Shown here: positions 9,662 through 21,535 of the stretch, piece after piece
Layout of the letters: every line of letters starts with the position of its first letter
How positions within the stretch are numbered: position 1 is the stretch's first letter
From: Incumbomyces delicatus
Taxonomy: Eukaryota; Ascomycota; Eurotiomycetes; Chaetothyriales; Trichomeriaceae
DNA: 64,000 nucleotides
Direction of reading: 5' to 3'
Assembly: GCA_017655985.1 (NCBI GenBank)
Contig: JACJVS010000004.1
Coordinates: forward strand, 930,001 to 994,000
The notes under the pieces: generated by a model
What the model saw: the letters and a program-made list of their open reading frames with translations, nothing else
Told to the model about the DNA's origin: nothing
The model's database searches: none
Position numbers and translations under genes: made by a program

Positions 9662-12292
9662 ATGTTCGGGATGCGTCGATATCGGCTGTTCCTCATAGTC
9701 GCTGTACTCTCTGCAGCATCCGTCTACTACTTATCACGTCGAGGGTCGTGGGATGTTGCCGATCTTGAGAGAATTGGTCAAAGCTCCTCGAAGCACGACT
9801 CGCCGCAAGCGCCCGTTGTCGAGGAACCGGTAGTTGAACCACCCCCTAGTCAACCGATAGGAGACGACGAAATAAAGCCAATCGATCCGCCGCCCGTGAA
9901 GGCCAGCTCAAGAATTGAATCAACTCCGTCCAAGAGTGCAGATGCTGGCCCTTCGAGCGATGCCACTGAGACGCCGGAGGTTCCGACGATTACGGGAGAA
10001 GAACTCCTCCTCAAGAATCCAGGTTCGCAAGCTGCTTTTGGAGACGAAGGTTCAGGCAGGCTAGAAGTTGAGCCGAGCTACAACGACGGCAGAAAATCAC
10101 GTTGGCAAAGACCGAATCCACACTTTCCGCTGCCTGCACAACAGATCATAAGTCTACCCTCAGGCAGTCCACGGACACTCCCCAAGATACAGTCTTCATT
10201 CGGGAAAGAGTCTTCAGAGGCGAAAAAGGACAGAATTAGCAAGCTAAATACGATCAAAGAGTCATTCAAACATGCTTGGGCTGGCTACAAGGAATTCGGG
10301 CTGCCCCACGATGAATTGAAGCCCGTTTCAAAGAGCTTTGCCGACCCTTTCATGGGTTGGGGCGCGACCCTCGTTGATACTCTTGACACTCTCTGGATCA
10401 TGGACCTCAAAGAAGAGTTTAAAGTGGCGCTTGTCGAGGTCGAAAAGATAGACTTCAAGACGTCGATGAGGAAAGACATCCCACTCTTTGAGACTGTGAT
10501 TCGCTACCTTGGTGGTCTCCTGGCCGCATACGAGGTCAGTGGGGCTCAGTACCCCATCCTACTCAATAAGACGGAAGAGCTGGCCGAAATTCTCATAGGC
10601 GCCTTTGATACACCGAACCGCATGCCAATGACCTTCTACAACTGGGCGCCGTCGTACACCTCTCAACCGCATCGAGCTAGCGCGCACGCGGTCATGGCCG
10701 AATTAGGATCACTGTCTGTAGAGATGACTCGTCTGGCGCAAATCACGGGGAAGCATGAATACTACGATGCCATCGCAAGGATCACGAACGAACTAGAAAG
10801 ATGGCAGCCTTACACATTGATGCCAGGCCTGTGGCCGTTGAAAGTGGATGCATCGGGGTGCAAAAAACCAGAGATTGGCCACGCTGACGATGATGAAGCC
10901 GAAGGTCTCAAACGAGTGCTTGATGGCGTGGAAGAATTCGACATCAACGGCGAAGAACCTGCAATCCTGCCGGGGCAAGATAAGCCAAACATGCCCGATG
11001 GGACGCGAAGCGACATTGTGAGACGCGATGATCCTGCTGGGAAACCTGCAGAAGAACAGAAACCGCCCTTGAAACAGATGGATCAAGAGGTTCTGGCCGT
11101 CGAGTGCACCACTCAAGGCTTAGCAGCAGAACCGAATGCCAAATCCCAAACATTTGGTATCGGCGGTCAAGCAGATTCAACATATGAATACTTCCCTAAA
11201 ATGCATGCCTTGCTTCGAGGGCGCAACGAGCAGTACGAGAGTATGTACCTAGACTCTGCACGAACGATCCGGGAAAAACTGCTGTTTCGACCAATGATCA
11301 AAGAAGATCGGAAAATCTTGTTTGCTTCCAAGCACGAATTGAATCCGAAGGCCAGGACCAAGCAAAAGCAAAGCACGCTTACATACGAAGCCACTCATCT
11401 CTCCTGCTTCGCTGGAGGTATGTTTGGGCTGGGCGCAAAACTATTCAATATTGAAAGTGATCTAGACCTGGCCAAGCAACTTACTGATGGATGTGTGTGG
11501 GCCTACGAATCAATGCCTACAGGGGTCATGGCAGAGTCAGCAGCTCTGGTGCCTTGCCCCGATCTCGAAACATGCACATGGAACGAGACAAGGTGGCATG
11601 AAGCACTCGATCCACAGCTTGACGAAAGAATTGCTGCCGTGCAGGCTTGGAACCAAAACCAGAAGGCAATCTACGAGAAGTCCAAAAAGGAAGCTCTTAA
11701 AGCGGCAGCTGTCGAAGATGAAGGGGGTTCGGGACCACAGCCCACTCCTGACACGGCAGGTGTTCGAATAGAGACAAAACGTGCCGAGAGCGAGACGCCA
11801 GGTGAAGAGCCTTCAAAAACATCTTCGACGCTGGACATCGAGGAGGAGATAGAAGATGACGTTCAGGTGGCTACGGCCCCCATTCAGTTTGTGCCCAAGA
11901 CTGCACTTTCACACGAAAAGTACGTCAAAGCACGCATCCAGGAGGAGCGACTTCCTCCATCGTACACAAAGATATTCGACCGGCGTTACGGCCTGCGACC
12001 CGAAGCAATCGAGTCGGTTTTCTATATGTACCGACTGACTGGCGACGATACCTGGCGGCAGAAAGGGTGGAAGATGTTTGAAGCGGTGCAGAGTGCGACT
12101 CAAACTGACGTTGCAAATGCCGCGATGAAAGACGTGACAAGTCATCTAGGAGAACTGAACGATGCAATGGAAAGCTTCTGGTTAGCAGAGACGCTCAAGT
12201 ATTTCTTCCTGCTTTTTGATGAACCTGAGAACTGGAACTTGGATGAGTGGGTATTGAATACCGAGGCACACTTCCTGAAGATTCCGGAGTGA
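9662..12292 (+). CDS. GH47 class I alpha-1,2-mannosidase, type II membrane protein
   Basis: Predicted to trim alpha-1,2-mannose from N-glycans in the ER or Golgi lumen. It is a single exon of 876 residues starting at ATG 9662. A short N-terminal tail precedes a signal anchor at about residues 8-24, then a Pro/Ser-rich stem to about 170. The GH47 domain shows GWGATLVDTLDTLWIM, the FGIGGQADSTYEYFPK block (Asp505, Glu509), the LSCFAGGMFGLG block and the C-terminal NTEAH motif (Thr867, the calcium ligand of the family). The protein is much longer than a ~550-residue core enzyme because of the stem and two acidic, low-complexity insertions (about 395-490 and 680-740). Which of the several fungal GH47 paralogues it is cannot be decided here; EDEM-type ERAD enzymes are the main alternative. 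Confidence 0.9.
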   Translation: MFGMRRYRLFLIVAVLSAASVYYLSRRGSWDVADLERIGQSSSKHDSPQAPVVEEPVVEPPPSQPIGDDEIKPIDPPPVKASSRIESTPSKSADAGPSSDATETPEVPTITGEELLLKNPGSQAAFGDEGSGRLEVEPSYNDGRKSRWQRPNPHFPLPAQQIISLPSGSPRTLPKIQSSFGKESSEAKKDRISKLNTIKESFKHAWAGYKEFGLPHDELKPVSKSFADPFMGWGATLVDTLDTLWIMDLKEEFKVALVEVEKIDFKTSMRKDIPLFETVIRYLGGLLAAYEVSGAQYPILLNKTEELAEILIGAFDTPNRMPMTFYNWAPSYTSQPHRASAHAVMAELGSLSVEMTRLAQITGKHEYYDAIARITNELERWQPYTLMPGLWPLKVDASGCKKPEIGHADDDEAEGLKRVLDGVEEFDINGEEPAILPGQDKPNMPDGTRSDIVRRDDPAGKPAEEQKPPLKQMDQEVLAVECTTQGLAAEPNAKSQTFGIGGQADSTYEYFPKMHALLRGRNEQYESMYLDSARTIREKLLFRPMIKEDRKILFASKHELNPKARTKQKQSTLTYEATHLSCFAGGMFGLGAKLFNIESDLDLAKQLTDGCVWAYESMPTGVMAESAALVPCPDLETCTWNETRWHEALDPQLDERIAAVQAWNQNQKAIYEKSKKEALKAAAVEDEGGSGPQPTPDTAGVRIETKRAESETPGEEPSKTSSTLDIEEEIEDDVQVATAPIQFVPKTALSHEKYVKARIQEERLPPSYTKIFDRRYGLRPEAIESVFYMYRLTGDDTWRQKGWKMFEAVQSATQTDVANAAMKDVTSHLGELNDAMESFWLAETLKYFFLLFDEPENWNLDEWVLNTEAHFLKIPE

Positions 12293-12858
12293 ACATGAGG
12301 ATGCGGTAATTGCAAATAGCATTGGGGATAGAATGGATGGCTCTCGGTCAGCCAATTTGGATTGTAAAACTCCAGGCTTTTGCACAAAGCCGTTCTCATC
12401 CGGGTTGATCAGAAACCTATTAATATACTGTGCTTGTTAGTTTTCCCCCAACCACGTGAGTTTCGGCGGGCGACTTGGACACACCACACCATTGATAGAT
12501 GGCCTTAGGCCTGCGCGGCCACGACCGGCTTAGGCGTGCATGAGCGCTAATACAAAATACGTACGACGTAATATTAATCTACTTTGTAGGGTTTGCCGCT
12601 TAGTTGAGGGATCCACTGCGCCCACCCCAAAGTTTCGGGATGAGGGCCATGGACGTCACCGCACCTTCCGACACTTCCATGGCCGCCTCGCTGTCCAAAA
12701 ATCCGGAAATGCTAGTAAATGTCCCATGCCACCTCAATCTAGGCGCGTTCGCAACCACCTAAACAAAAGCATTCGAACCTCACGAGGAATTCATTTCCTT
12801 CTGTCTTTGAACTGTCCACCAGGCTCGATGATCAAGTCGACATGAAGCCGGTCGTAGC
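12293..12858. other. Intergenic between the GH47 and LDB17-like genes
   Basis: 566 bp with no coding signal. The right part should hold the promoter and 5' UTR of the LDB17-like gene. No distinctive element seen. Confidence 0.5.
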
Positions 12859-15332
12859 ATGGAACACGAGAGCACCAACAATGTCCCATCGACAGACGAA
12901 TTCTGGAAGGAGATCAAACGCATCCTTGCGAAACGATGCCCGAGCCACGATGACATCGATGATGCTCTGCGATCCTACCTGACCCTACTCGAAGCGCATT
13001 ACGACGAGTACATCACCACCGACGACCACCTTGGACACTGTGCCTACCTGCTATACACATCGCCATTGTTCGCCGGGAACGCTGGCTACATCCGCCAGCA
13101 ATTGGTCTACTGTCTTCTACAACAGGATGATGTCAGTTCCTTGCGTATTGTGGCCACCTTCTTGCTGGAAGACGCTCGAGAAAATGAAAAGACCTTTGAC
13201 TTGCTAAACAAGGAAGGCTGTTTCCCACGCTTGGTCCAGTTGGTCGCTTGTCCTCGGGAAAATGAGGAGGCCCTACACAGAACCCTGATGGAACTGTTGT
13301 ATGAAATGTCTCGAATACACAAGATTAAGAATGACGAGCTGAGTGCGCAAACATGGGCTCCTTTTACAAGTCCTCCTAGTGCTGACTTCTTCGACAGCCT
13401 GTGTCAACGACGAATTTGTGTGCGGCTTGTTTGATCTAATTGAGCAGGTCTCGGATGATGTGAATGATCCTTACCACTATCCGGTCATTCGTCTCCTCGT
13501 AAGTCCCCGTCGGACCGGGGGACTTGCCATACTGACTCACGGGTAGCTGGTCTTGAACGAACAGTACATGGTAGCCGCTCATGATCCCGCCGTGCTCTCG
13601 AAGATCTCGATGCCGCTCACGAACAAAGTGGTCAAAGTCCTTTCCTCCATGGGCAGCAAGTACAAGACCTTCGGAGCGAACTTGATCCTGTTACTGAATC
13701 GTGAAGGTCGGTCAACCCGAATCTGTCTTCCTGCCGTCACTGATTTCCACAGATGAAACCTCCCTACAATTGCTGACGCTCAAGCTCATGTACCTGCTGT
13801 TCACCACTCCACCCACCTATGAATACTTCTATACCAACGACCTTCGAGTTCTCGTCGACATCCTAGTTCGAAACTTGCTTGACTTGCCCGAATATGCCGC
13901 CGCCTTACGTCACACCTACCTCCGTGTTCTCTATCCTCTCCTTGAGCACACTCAGCTTCAACAGCCTCCCTACTACAAGAGACATGAAATCCGCAAATTG
14001 TTAGGACTTCTCCACGGCGACCGAGTAGAATACGAAGACGGTAGTCCACCCGCAGCTGGTGCCTGGAACCATTTCGAAGACGTAGACGAGACAACAAAGA
14101 GGCTGGTGAAGCGTTGCCAGGGTGTCAGCTGGCTTTCCGATCCGGACTCGCTGGACTTTGCTCACACCGAATCTCCCACTGAGGAACGGACGCCCGAGCC
14201 TGACTCACCCACCTTGCAGCTCAAGAAGCCTCCGCAACTCCCCGCTCCACGAAAACTGAAAAAGCGTGACTCGTCCAGGGGCTCAACCTTGACAATAGGT
14301 GGCTTTATTACTCCTCATTTGGAAGGAGCGAGGCAATCGAGCATCAGCATGGCTGAAATGGCTCAACAGAGAGAGAGGCCTGGTGTCATCACGCCCAGTC
14401 GCAATCCAGGAGCGAAGCATGGCCTGAGGCAAGCCATGTTTACCAAAAAGGAGAAACCGCCACCACCAAAGGCACGTCGTACCGGTTCTTTACAGCCTCA
14501 ACCACGACCGCCGTCCAATGCGTCTAGTGAGACGACGATGGAAGCCATGAGCTTGCCCAGCACCTCGACGGATCCAAAGGAAGATCTGGAGCCCCCTACA
14601 GATGCTGACCGACAAAAGATCGAGCAAACGAAACTTAACACCAGCCCATCCGCCCTCAAAGCCGGAACCACACAACCGTCCGAGAAGGCTGTGCCAGCAC
14701 CGCTAACACAACCAAAGAAGCCTCCTCCCGCCCCGAAAGCTCGAAGAGGATGGCGCATGCGCAAGAGCAAGGATCACAACAGCTTCGAAGAAGGGAAAGA
14801 GCCAGGAAAGTTTTCCACCAATCTGCCTTCCATCAGCACTTCCCTGCAGAATCCTTTCCCACCTCCAAAGGAAGACATAGCAGTGGACTCGCCATTCTCT
14901 CCCACGAATGGCAAGACACTCGACCCACTGGCATCGTCTCGGTCTCCCACAAGCGCAGGATCGAGAGAAGTCAAGAGATCAGTCAGTGATGCGATAAATC
15001 AAGCCCAGGTGCAAGCTGTGCTGCAAGTTGGAGAAAGTCTCGAGCATACCCATTTAACCAGCTCATCGCCCAAAGAGCAACACCCTCCACAACAGCAGCA
15101 TCGGCACAGAAGTAGCAGCCTGTTGCAACAACTCGAGCGCCGGTCTCCCCGACCTCAGAGGACTGTCCTTACGCCTCCCGGCCAAGCGCCAATAAGAAGC
15201 GTTCCTGGCCCAAAAGTGGACATTGAAAAATCGCCTTTCCTAAGCGATGATGACAAAGATCGAGAACCTTTAGAGGCGAAACACAAGGACAAAGAGCTCA
15301 AAACGAAAGAGAGCTGGGAAGAGTTTGAATAA
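12859..15332 (+). CDS. LDB17: LDB17/Dip1 (SPIN90-like) Arp2/3 regulator
   Basis: The SPIN90/Dip1/Ldb17 family activates Arp2/3 at endocytic actin patches without a pre-existing filament. I read four exons: 12859-13342, 13398-13498, 13547-13706 and 13753-15332, giving 774 residues. Introns are 55, 48 and 46 nt with consistent phases. Residues ~1-390 form the helical leucine-rich domain; characteristic stretches are FVCGLFDLIEQVSDDVNDPYHYP, LNEQYM and TLKLMYLLFTTPPTYEYFYTNDL. The C-terminal half is Pro/Ser-rich and basic, with PPPPKARR and PPPAPKARRGW segments that look like SH3 ligands, as in yeast Ldb17. The second intron contains a hairpin that buries its donor site (see the entry at 13499). 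Family assignment is firm. Confidence 0.88.
13499..13525 (+). other. Hairpin enclosing the 5' splice site of LDB17-like intron 2
   Basis: GTAAGTCCCC (13499-13508) can pair with GGGGACTTGC (13518-13527) in a 10-bp stem with one G-U pair and a 9-nt loop. The whole GTAAGT donor lies inside the stem. The intron is only 48 nt (13499-13546). Confidence 0.6.
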
Positions 15333-16567
15333 CCATTTCACCAAGATACCCATCGATGTGTGCAATTTCTTCGCACCGGATGTCGATAATTCAGAGCCGC
15401 TCCGTCTCTCTCATTTTAACCCTATCAGGGCTGTTGCCCATCAGCATGGCCAACCAGCGCCTAGGCACCGAACCGGAATGTTCTGAGACATCTTCAACGG
15501 GAGGAGAGAGAGGTACAACCGATTGCTCCGTTTAAATTCCAAGTCCCAAAACTGAGCACGTTCACCGCAGCTCCTATCAGCATTCTCTCCGGTTGAACGA
15601 GCCTGGCAATGGGCGAAATCATGGCGTCCCGGTAAAAGCATAATTCTTTAGAGGAATCTCCAAAGCATGTGTCATGCCAGCTACTAGGAGTAACGAGGCC
15701 TAACTATACAGGACGCTGAAGCTCAGAAATTCACTCATATTTGATGGAAGAGCACAGATGACCTGGCAATTATGTTTTCTGTGAAGTCTCGAACCTGGTA
15801 GCCTGCAACACAGTCGTTCGCAAAGCACGCACAGTCGCCCTGCCTTGTGAGGGGAGCGGTTTGTATCTAAATGGTTGCATAACTACACGATAGGATAGGC
15901 CTCAGAACAGCATGTCGTAGGTGGAGCGAAACTTGGTCTAAAATATACATGGCGCAGTGAGGAGAACACGGTGGCTACCGCCGCACAACCCGTTAGAAAG
16001 GACTTTGTATTGAGCGGAACGGCGACTGCGTAGGAGAGGGAGACAAACGTACGTCGTCGTTGGACAAGAGGGTCGTTGAACCTGCACGGCAAGCGCGTTT
16101 TCAGAACGAGCACAATTTCTCGTAGTCACCATCTATATATGCAGGTCAAATAGAATGACAAAAGGGCTTCAACAATCGAAACACCGTGCAATGACACGGT
16201 TACTGAAAGAGTAAGATCCTTCCACGGTTCATTCTGTTGCCAAAGGTGCTCCGATCATGTCGTAGGCTGCGACATGACTGCGTGACATTTGCAAATCCTC
16301 TTCTTTCCGCCAACGTTACATAGAGGCTCTTCCATGGGACAAGGAGGCTTGAGGTTTGCGAGAACCCGTCATCCAGATGGTCGATGACTCGCAAAAATTC
16401 AAATTCAGCCTTAGGCAGGCAAGCTCGTTGGCTGTGCCGTGATCTTTCTGGGCGCGGCTACAAGAAAAACAATCATCAACGCATAAAATGTCTTTGCCAA
16501 GTTTGCTGAACTTCTTGTGATCGTAGAAAAGATCGTTCGGAGTTCAAACAGGCTGTGTGCGTCGTCC
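15333..16567. other. Convergent intergenic region between the LDB17-like and GH17 genes
   Basis: 1.2 kb between two 3' ends. Only short frames with no coding character on either strand. Confidence 0.5.
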
Positions 16568-17864
16568 TTAGACTGGTCCAATGCCGCCCGAGTAATGGTC
16601 CGAGTCGTAGAGTCCGAAGAACTGCTCGACACCTTGTGGGCCGGGGGACTTGTAGCCTGCATTATAGGCTTGGAACAGGTAGACGTTGCCGGGAGTGGCA
16701 GCGAAGGAGCTCATGACGCTGTTCATAGCGGCTTTCTGGTTGTCAACCGATGGGCATGCTTGGCCATTGCAACTGCCTTGCCAGGGCCAACCAGATTCAG
16801 TGATGATGACTTTTTTCCCGCCGTTGGCTTGTACGACGCTGTTGTACGCGTTAAGGACAAATTTTCCGGCCTGGTCCGCAGAAGTGTTCGGGTCAAAGAA
16901 TGCATGGGCGTTGGCAGCGCAGTAGTCAGATGTGGAGCAAATAGTCGGATCATTCTGCATCACGTTGAAAGTATCAACGGTGACTACACTCCCACTGAAT
17001 CCTGCGGCTGATAGTATGCCTTTGGCTGTCGTTACAGCAGCGGCGACTTGGCCGGCAGAACCTTGCCCGCTATTCACAATTTCATTTCCGATGTAGACCG
17101 TGTCGATTGGACCCCAATTACCGTTCACCATACTGGTGAGCTTGCCAAGGTCACTTTGGAGATTGCTGACAGCATTGACGCCAACCATCAACTTGAGGTT
17201 GTTCTGAGCAGCTGCGTTGACAAAATCGCCCACAGGACATCCAATGTCATAGATCCGTACTATTCCGTACCCTTGGCTCTTGAGGAAACCAAATTCAGAG
17301 TTGATGGTCCCTGGATCTTTGCATCTTGTTTGACTGTCAATCATGTCGTAGCAGATCCCCATTCCACCTGGGGCCGCGCTTGCACTATCTGCAACGTCGT
17401 CACTTGGCGGTCCGGAAGCTGGTGGGGAAGACGCGATCTGCTGCGGGGCATTTGGGGGAGCATTTTGTGATGTCGCTGATGGATGGCCAGGAGGATGCGA
17501 CTCCTGAGCGCCCCACGATGGTTTCGCTTGGGCACCAGGGTCAACCGGAAGAGGCATAGAAGCGGCAGCTTTGGAGGGAGTCGCTGTCGGAGAGGCATCT
17601 GCCCCAATTGGAGGATCGTTGACCTCGGTGCTAACAGGTTTACCACTGTCATCAACCCAAATGACCGTCTGGTAGAACGTCGTAGTCACGGTTTTAATAA
17701 CAGGTGCTTCGACATCGCGTCTTTGACCATGAAATTTCTTGTGTCCAGCTATTCTGACGTTAGCAGGTTCCGCCATCAAGTAGTTCGTACATACGTGTCG
17801 GTATGACTGAGGTTAGTCCAGCTGGTACCAGGCTAGCTGCGACTAGGAAAGTCGAAGTTCTCAT
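16568..17864 (-). CDS. GH17 cell-wall beta-1,3-glucanase-like protein, secreted
   Basis: Probable wall-bound beta-1,3-glucan hydrolase or transglycosylase of the Scw4/Scw11/Mp65-like group. Two exons on the minus strand (17864-17795 and 17748-16568) are separated by a 46-nt intron with a TGCTAAC branch point; product 416 residues. The short first exon supplies the signal peptide (MRTSTFLVAASLVPAGL). A Pro/Ser/Ala-rich linker covers residues ~60-150. The GH17 barrel starts at GICYDMID and carries YIGNEIVN (acid Glu near 246) and VIITESGWPW (nucleophile Glu near 341). Six or more cysteines lie in the catalytic part. No GPI signal is visible at the C-terminus. It belongs to the glucan-related block with FKS1 and GH72. 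Confidence 0.9.
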
Positions 17865-19317
17865 CGCAAGCGGTCAACTAGTCTGAGGATCTTAGGTCTG
17901 GAACGAAGCCTGTTGATGAGGAACTGATCTGTAAGGAGCGGACGGCTATAGTATTGCACACTGGATTAGTAGAAGAGAAAGACGAAAAGACACATGACTG
18001 AAAGCATCAAAATACCTAGAAAACAAAGAACCTCGATCCTGAAGAGTAAGCGAGTGAGAAGCGCGATCGACAACGAAGTTCACAAAGAGAATATCATGGC
18101 CTTGTAATGGTCATGCTTCCTGAACGCTTTGTTGACATTTGCGTTGCCAGGTATGATATTGATGTCTCCTTGTCTGTGCTTTGGAATGTGGGGTACAAGC
18201 TTGCCACGCCTATGAATGTGGTGCGTACCTTTTCAAGCCTGGGTTGCGAGCCAAGCTAGGGATTAATCGTCGTGGCAATCAATGTAGGAACACACCCTTA
18301 GGAGAACAAGTCGCTGGGAGCTTCCAACGAATTGAGGTAAGCTTTCGGGTGTTAGTGAACGCAAGTATGGCGAGGCTCAGTATTCATAGGGTATAAGGTG
18401 CGTGTAAATCAACGTATAGGCTCAAGGCTGATCGTCGAACTTTCTGAAGGCTGTATACTAGATAACACTAGGTGAGCGTGGTGAATAGTGATGTAATTTC
18501 TTCTATAGCTATGAACAGGTAAGCGAATGGATCCAGCCTTTAGCATGTTTCTGAAATGTTCACAACCAAAGGAACGTCAGCGGATTTGAGTGCAGCGACA
18601 GTAATTCTTCAGAAAGTGAAGGAGTGGTCGTGCAACTACTGCTGTGGCAATTGCGACCGGTGGGAACCACAACGAGTACAATCATCTGTGATTATTCTAC
18701 CTTGGATGACGACACGATAGACACGTTCGCAGAATCGTCAAATTTCATATTTCAAATTGTCTCCCCTTCACATTTCAAGGTCTTTATGTCGCTGGAATTG
18801 TCAAGCATCGTGTATCGTAGCCTGCACCACACGGATACAGACGCGACATGGTCAGGCCAGACGGGACAGGTGGGACCCGAAAAGAAGAATTCAAAGGAGA
18901 CCACCAAGTCTTTGGTCTGAAACAACGCGGTGGTTTTGATTGAGCTGCAATATCTACTCGGAGGATTTGGCCAAGGTATATAGGGAGGCGTGGGAGGTCA
19001 TCGCAGGAAGCTTTGGGTCGAAATGCTGGACTTGGCAACATTTTCCGAGTCGGCGGATTTTAACCCGAAATTGCGGCACTACGGGGTGCCGAATTACCAA
19101 GTCCTATTTACTCCGTACCAAGAACGTCCACCAGGCATTATGCATTATCTGAGGCAGCCCAGCCAGGCCTTCAAGCCTAGGCTCAGGTCACGATTCTAGA
19201 TAACTGTACGGACCAAATCTAAAACTACATCAAGACGCGGCGTTTTTGAACGAGGCGAGACGTTGGTGTGTAAGGTCGACAAGCCGTTTCCTTTTGATAC
19301 AGTGATATACAAGCTTT
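17865..19317. other. Intergenic between the GH17 promoter and LCB1 3' end
   Basis: 1.45 kb without a supportable gene. The part next to 17865 is the GH17 promoter and 5' UTR. A TACTCCGTAC half-palindrome occurs near 19110. Confidence 0.5.
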
Positions 19318-20921
19318 TCATCGCTTCTTCGTCATGACTTTCGTGATCGCGTGACGTATTGTGGTTCCTGCTTTCTCTACCTCCTTTTTGGACAGGCCGT
19401 TCGTCAAGCAAATCTTGAGAGAAGGTCTCTGAGTGAAGACGTCCGATTTGGCCCCAGACGCGGCCGCCGAAAGAGCCTTGACACGTGTTACGAGAACTCC
19501 CTGGGCCAGACACTGGAGAATGTTAGCGTCAAAGTTCGTAGCGTCAGCGTGACAATCCTCACCTCATCCACAATTTCCTGGAGCAGTATGACTTGATCTT
19601 CCGATGACAACCTCTTTGAGCTAATGACATCTTGCTTAAAGACCATCAGCATAATAGGGTTCTCCACACTGCTTGTACAAGTCATCCAATCACCACGAGG
19701 GTCCAACTGTTGCCACATAACTCTAATATTTTCCCTCAGGCTTGTGATCATATCAGGCTGTGTCTGCAGCATCATCAACGTTTCGGAAGCAGTCACTGCA
19801 CTCATAGCAGGCAGGGCCGCCGAGAATGTATAAGCTGCTGCAGACAGCCTCTGGTGCTCCACAACTTCATCTGATCCAGCACAAAACCCTCCCGCTGCAG
19901 AAAGCGGCCCTGCCATACTGCCAACGATCATATCCACTTCCGCTGCGTCGACATGCTGGTGCTCAGTGACACCTCGTCCCGTACGACCCAAGACCCCGAA
20001 ACTCCATGTCTCATCCAGGATGAGTCGGAACTTGTACTTCAGCTTCAGATCAATGATCTTTGGGAGATCGACCATGTCACCGGAATTTTCAAACAACCCT
20101 TCAGTGACTATGAAGCGGCGAGTTAGCTGCTTCTTTGCCGCTTGCTCTTTTTGAACTCGAGCAAGAATTCTTTCCAAATCGGCCATGTCTCCATGTTCAT
20201 ACCAACGAACCTGGCTCCTTGAGATTTGGAGGCCTTTCCTAATGCTGTAATTCACAGCCTTGTCTGCAACAATGATATCGCCCCTCTTGCTGAAAGCAGG
20301 AATGACGCTGCTTGCTGTGCTAAACGCTTGGGCGTAGATGATACAAGCCGTTGTGCCTAGGAAAGCAGCAATGTCGGCCTCTATCTTCATGTGCACATCT
20401 TGAGTTCCATAGAAGCCTGGCGGGCCGCAAGGACCTACGCCATATGTACGTAGCGTCTGGATGGCTCGTTCTTTTAGCTGTTCGTTGCTTACAAGGTTAT
20501 AGAAATTGTATGAAGCAAGGTTTATAACGGTGCGCCCATTTGCAAGCCGGCTCTTTGGTCCAGTAGGTCCAACAATCACTGCACGCTTCTCGAGATCTGC
20601 GTCTTCAAAAGCAGTTGTCTTTCCCACAAGAGGCTCAGGCTGCCATTCGTCCACCAGATCGTCGACCTCTTCCTCGGTCAAGCGCACTTTTCCTCGTTTC
20701 GTGCTGTATTCTCGGGCCAACAGATATCGGATTGCAAAGAGGACGAGGAAAAGTTCAACTGCGCTACGAACAGGGTCATTCTGGTATGAGGATTTGACGT
20801 AGCGCAGGAAGATAGCTGAACCAGGAATCTTGTGGAACTGCTCAGACACTGAGTTCAGAAGTGTAAAAGTGTGCGTGGAGAGAAGGTCCGATGCCGCCGT
20901 CAAATTAGATGTCGTTGCCAT
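19318..20921 (-). CDS. LCB1: Serine palmitoyltransferase subunit 1
   Basis: LCB1 pairs with LCB2 in the ER membrane to condense serine with palmitoyl-CoA, the first step of sphingolipid synthesis. Two exons (20921-19563 and 19512-19318) with a 50-nt intron give 517 residues. The second exon restores the conserved end (CLAQGVLVTR..., LKICLTNGLSKKEVEKAGTTIR). A membrane segment lies near residues 52-68. The alpha-oxoamine synthase fold shows VGPCGPPGFYGTQDVH with Cys165, the position equivalent to the human residue mutated in HSAN1. The PLP-lysine motif of LCB2 is replaced by a lysine-free GSMAGPLSAAGG, as expected for the non-catalytic subunit. The start is the first ATG at 20921; the frame upstream has only non-ATG codons. 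Confidence 0.95.
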
Positions 20922-21535
20922 GGTGTTCAAAAGACTTGAGAGGGATCTGCAAGAGAGGACGATGGGTTTGTAGGGTTTCAATAGATTTCATCCCTCGCGA
21001 TGGGCTGAAGAAGACGTGCATTTGCACCGCTAATCAAGTCAACACCTTTACGGCAGGTTATATCCGGCCGGCCGGTCAGCCCTAAGTGAATCTAACACGT
21101 TAATCACGTGTCGGCAAGCGCGTCGTGGGTACCTAGGTACCATATTTTCGCGAGAAGCCTTAGCCTCATAAACCAACCAGCAGCATGCCCAATGAATGGA
21201 ATGGAGGCTGAAGGGCCCAGACAATTTTTCGGGGTGGCTATGATGCTACTCATTTCATGTACAACTAACATATTATAGCAATGTTGATTCGCTCCCTATG
21301 TACCCACGAAACGCCTGGTCCCCTGCACTGCGTAGCGGAACACTAAGCGGACATTTTGTAGTCAGTGCCGCTACCTATATCGAATTCGGCTCTGCAAAGA
21401 ATTGAACGCGTCCGTGCTTGGTCTATCGTGTCATTAATCGACGTGTCGAGAATACAAATTCGTCAAGTACCGTAATTTTATACCCGCAACCACAAAAGAT
21501 CACAGATTATGTGGAACGAAGGCCAAGATGCAGCT
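20922..21535. other. LCB1 promoter region / FKS1 3' flank
   Basis: 614 bp. Holds the second TACCTAGGTA copy, here extended to a 14-bp palindrome, about 210 bp upstream of the LCB1 start codon. A TATATCCGGCCGGCCGG stretch occurs near 21060. Confidence 0.5.
21128..21141. repeat. GGTACCTAGGTACC palindrome, copy 2 of the TACCTAGGTA family
   Basis: Perfect 14-bp palindrome containing TACCTAGGTA, upstream of LCB1. Confidence 0.8.

Noticed and set aside
7911..12292. Possible biosynthetic gene cluster around the zinc-cluster regulator
   Set aside because: Neighbours are an NLR and a GH47 mannosidase; no backbone synthase or tailoring enzyme in the window.
16517..17559. Plus-strand frames opposite the GH17 gene
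   Set aside because: Fully antisense to a confidently identified gene.
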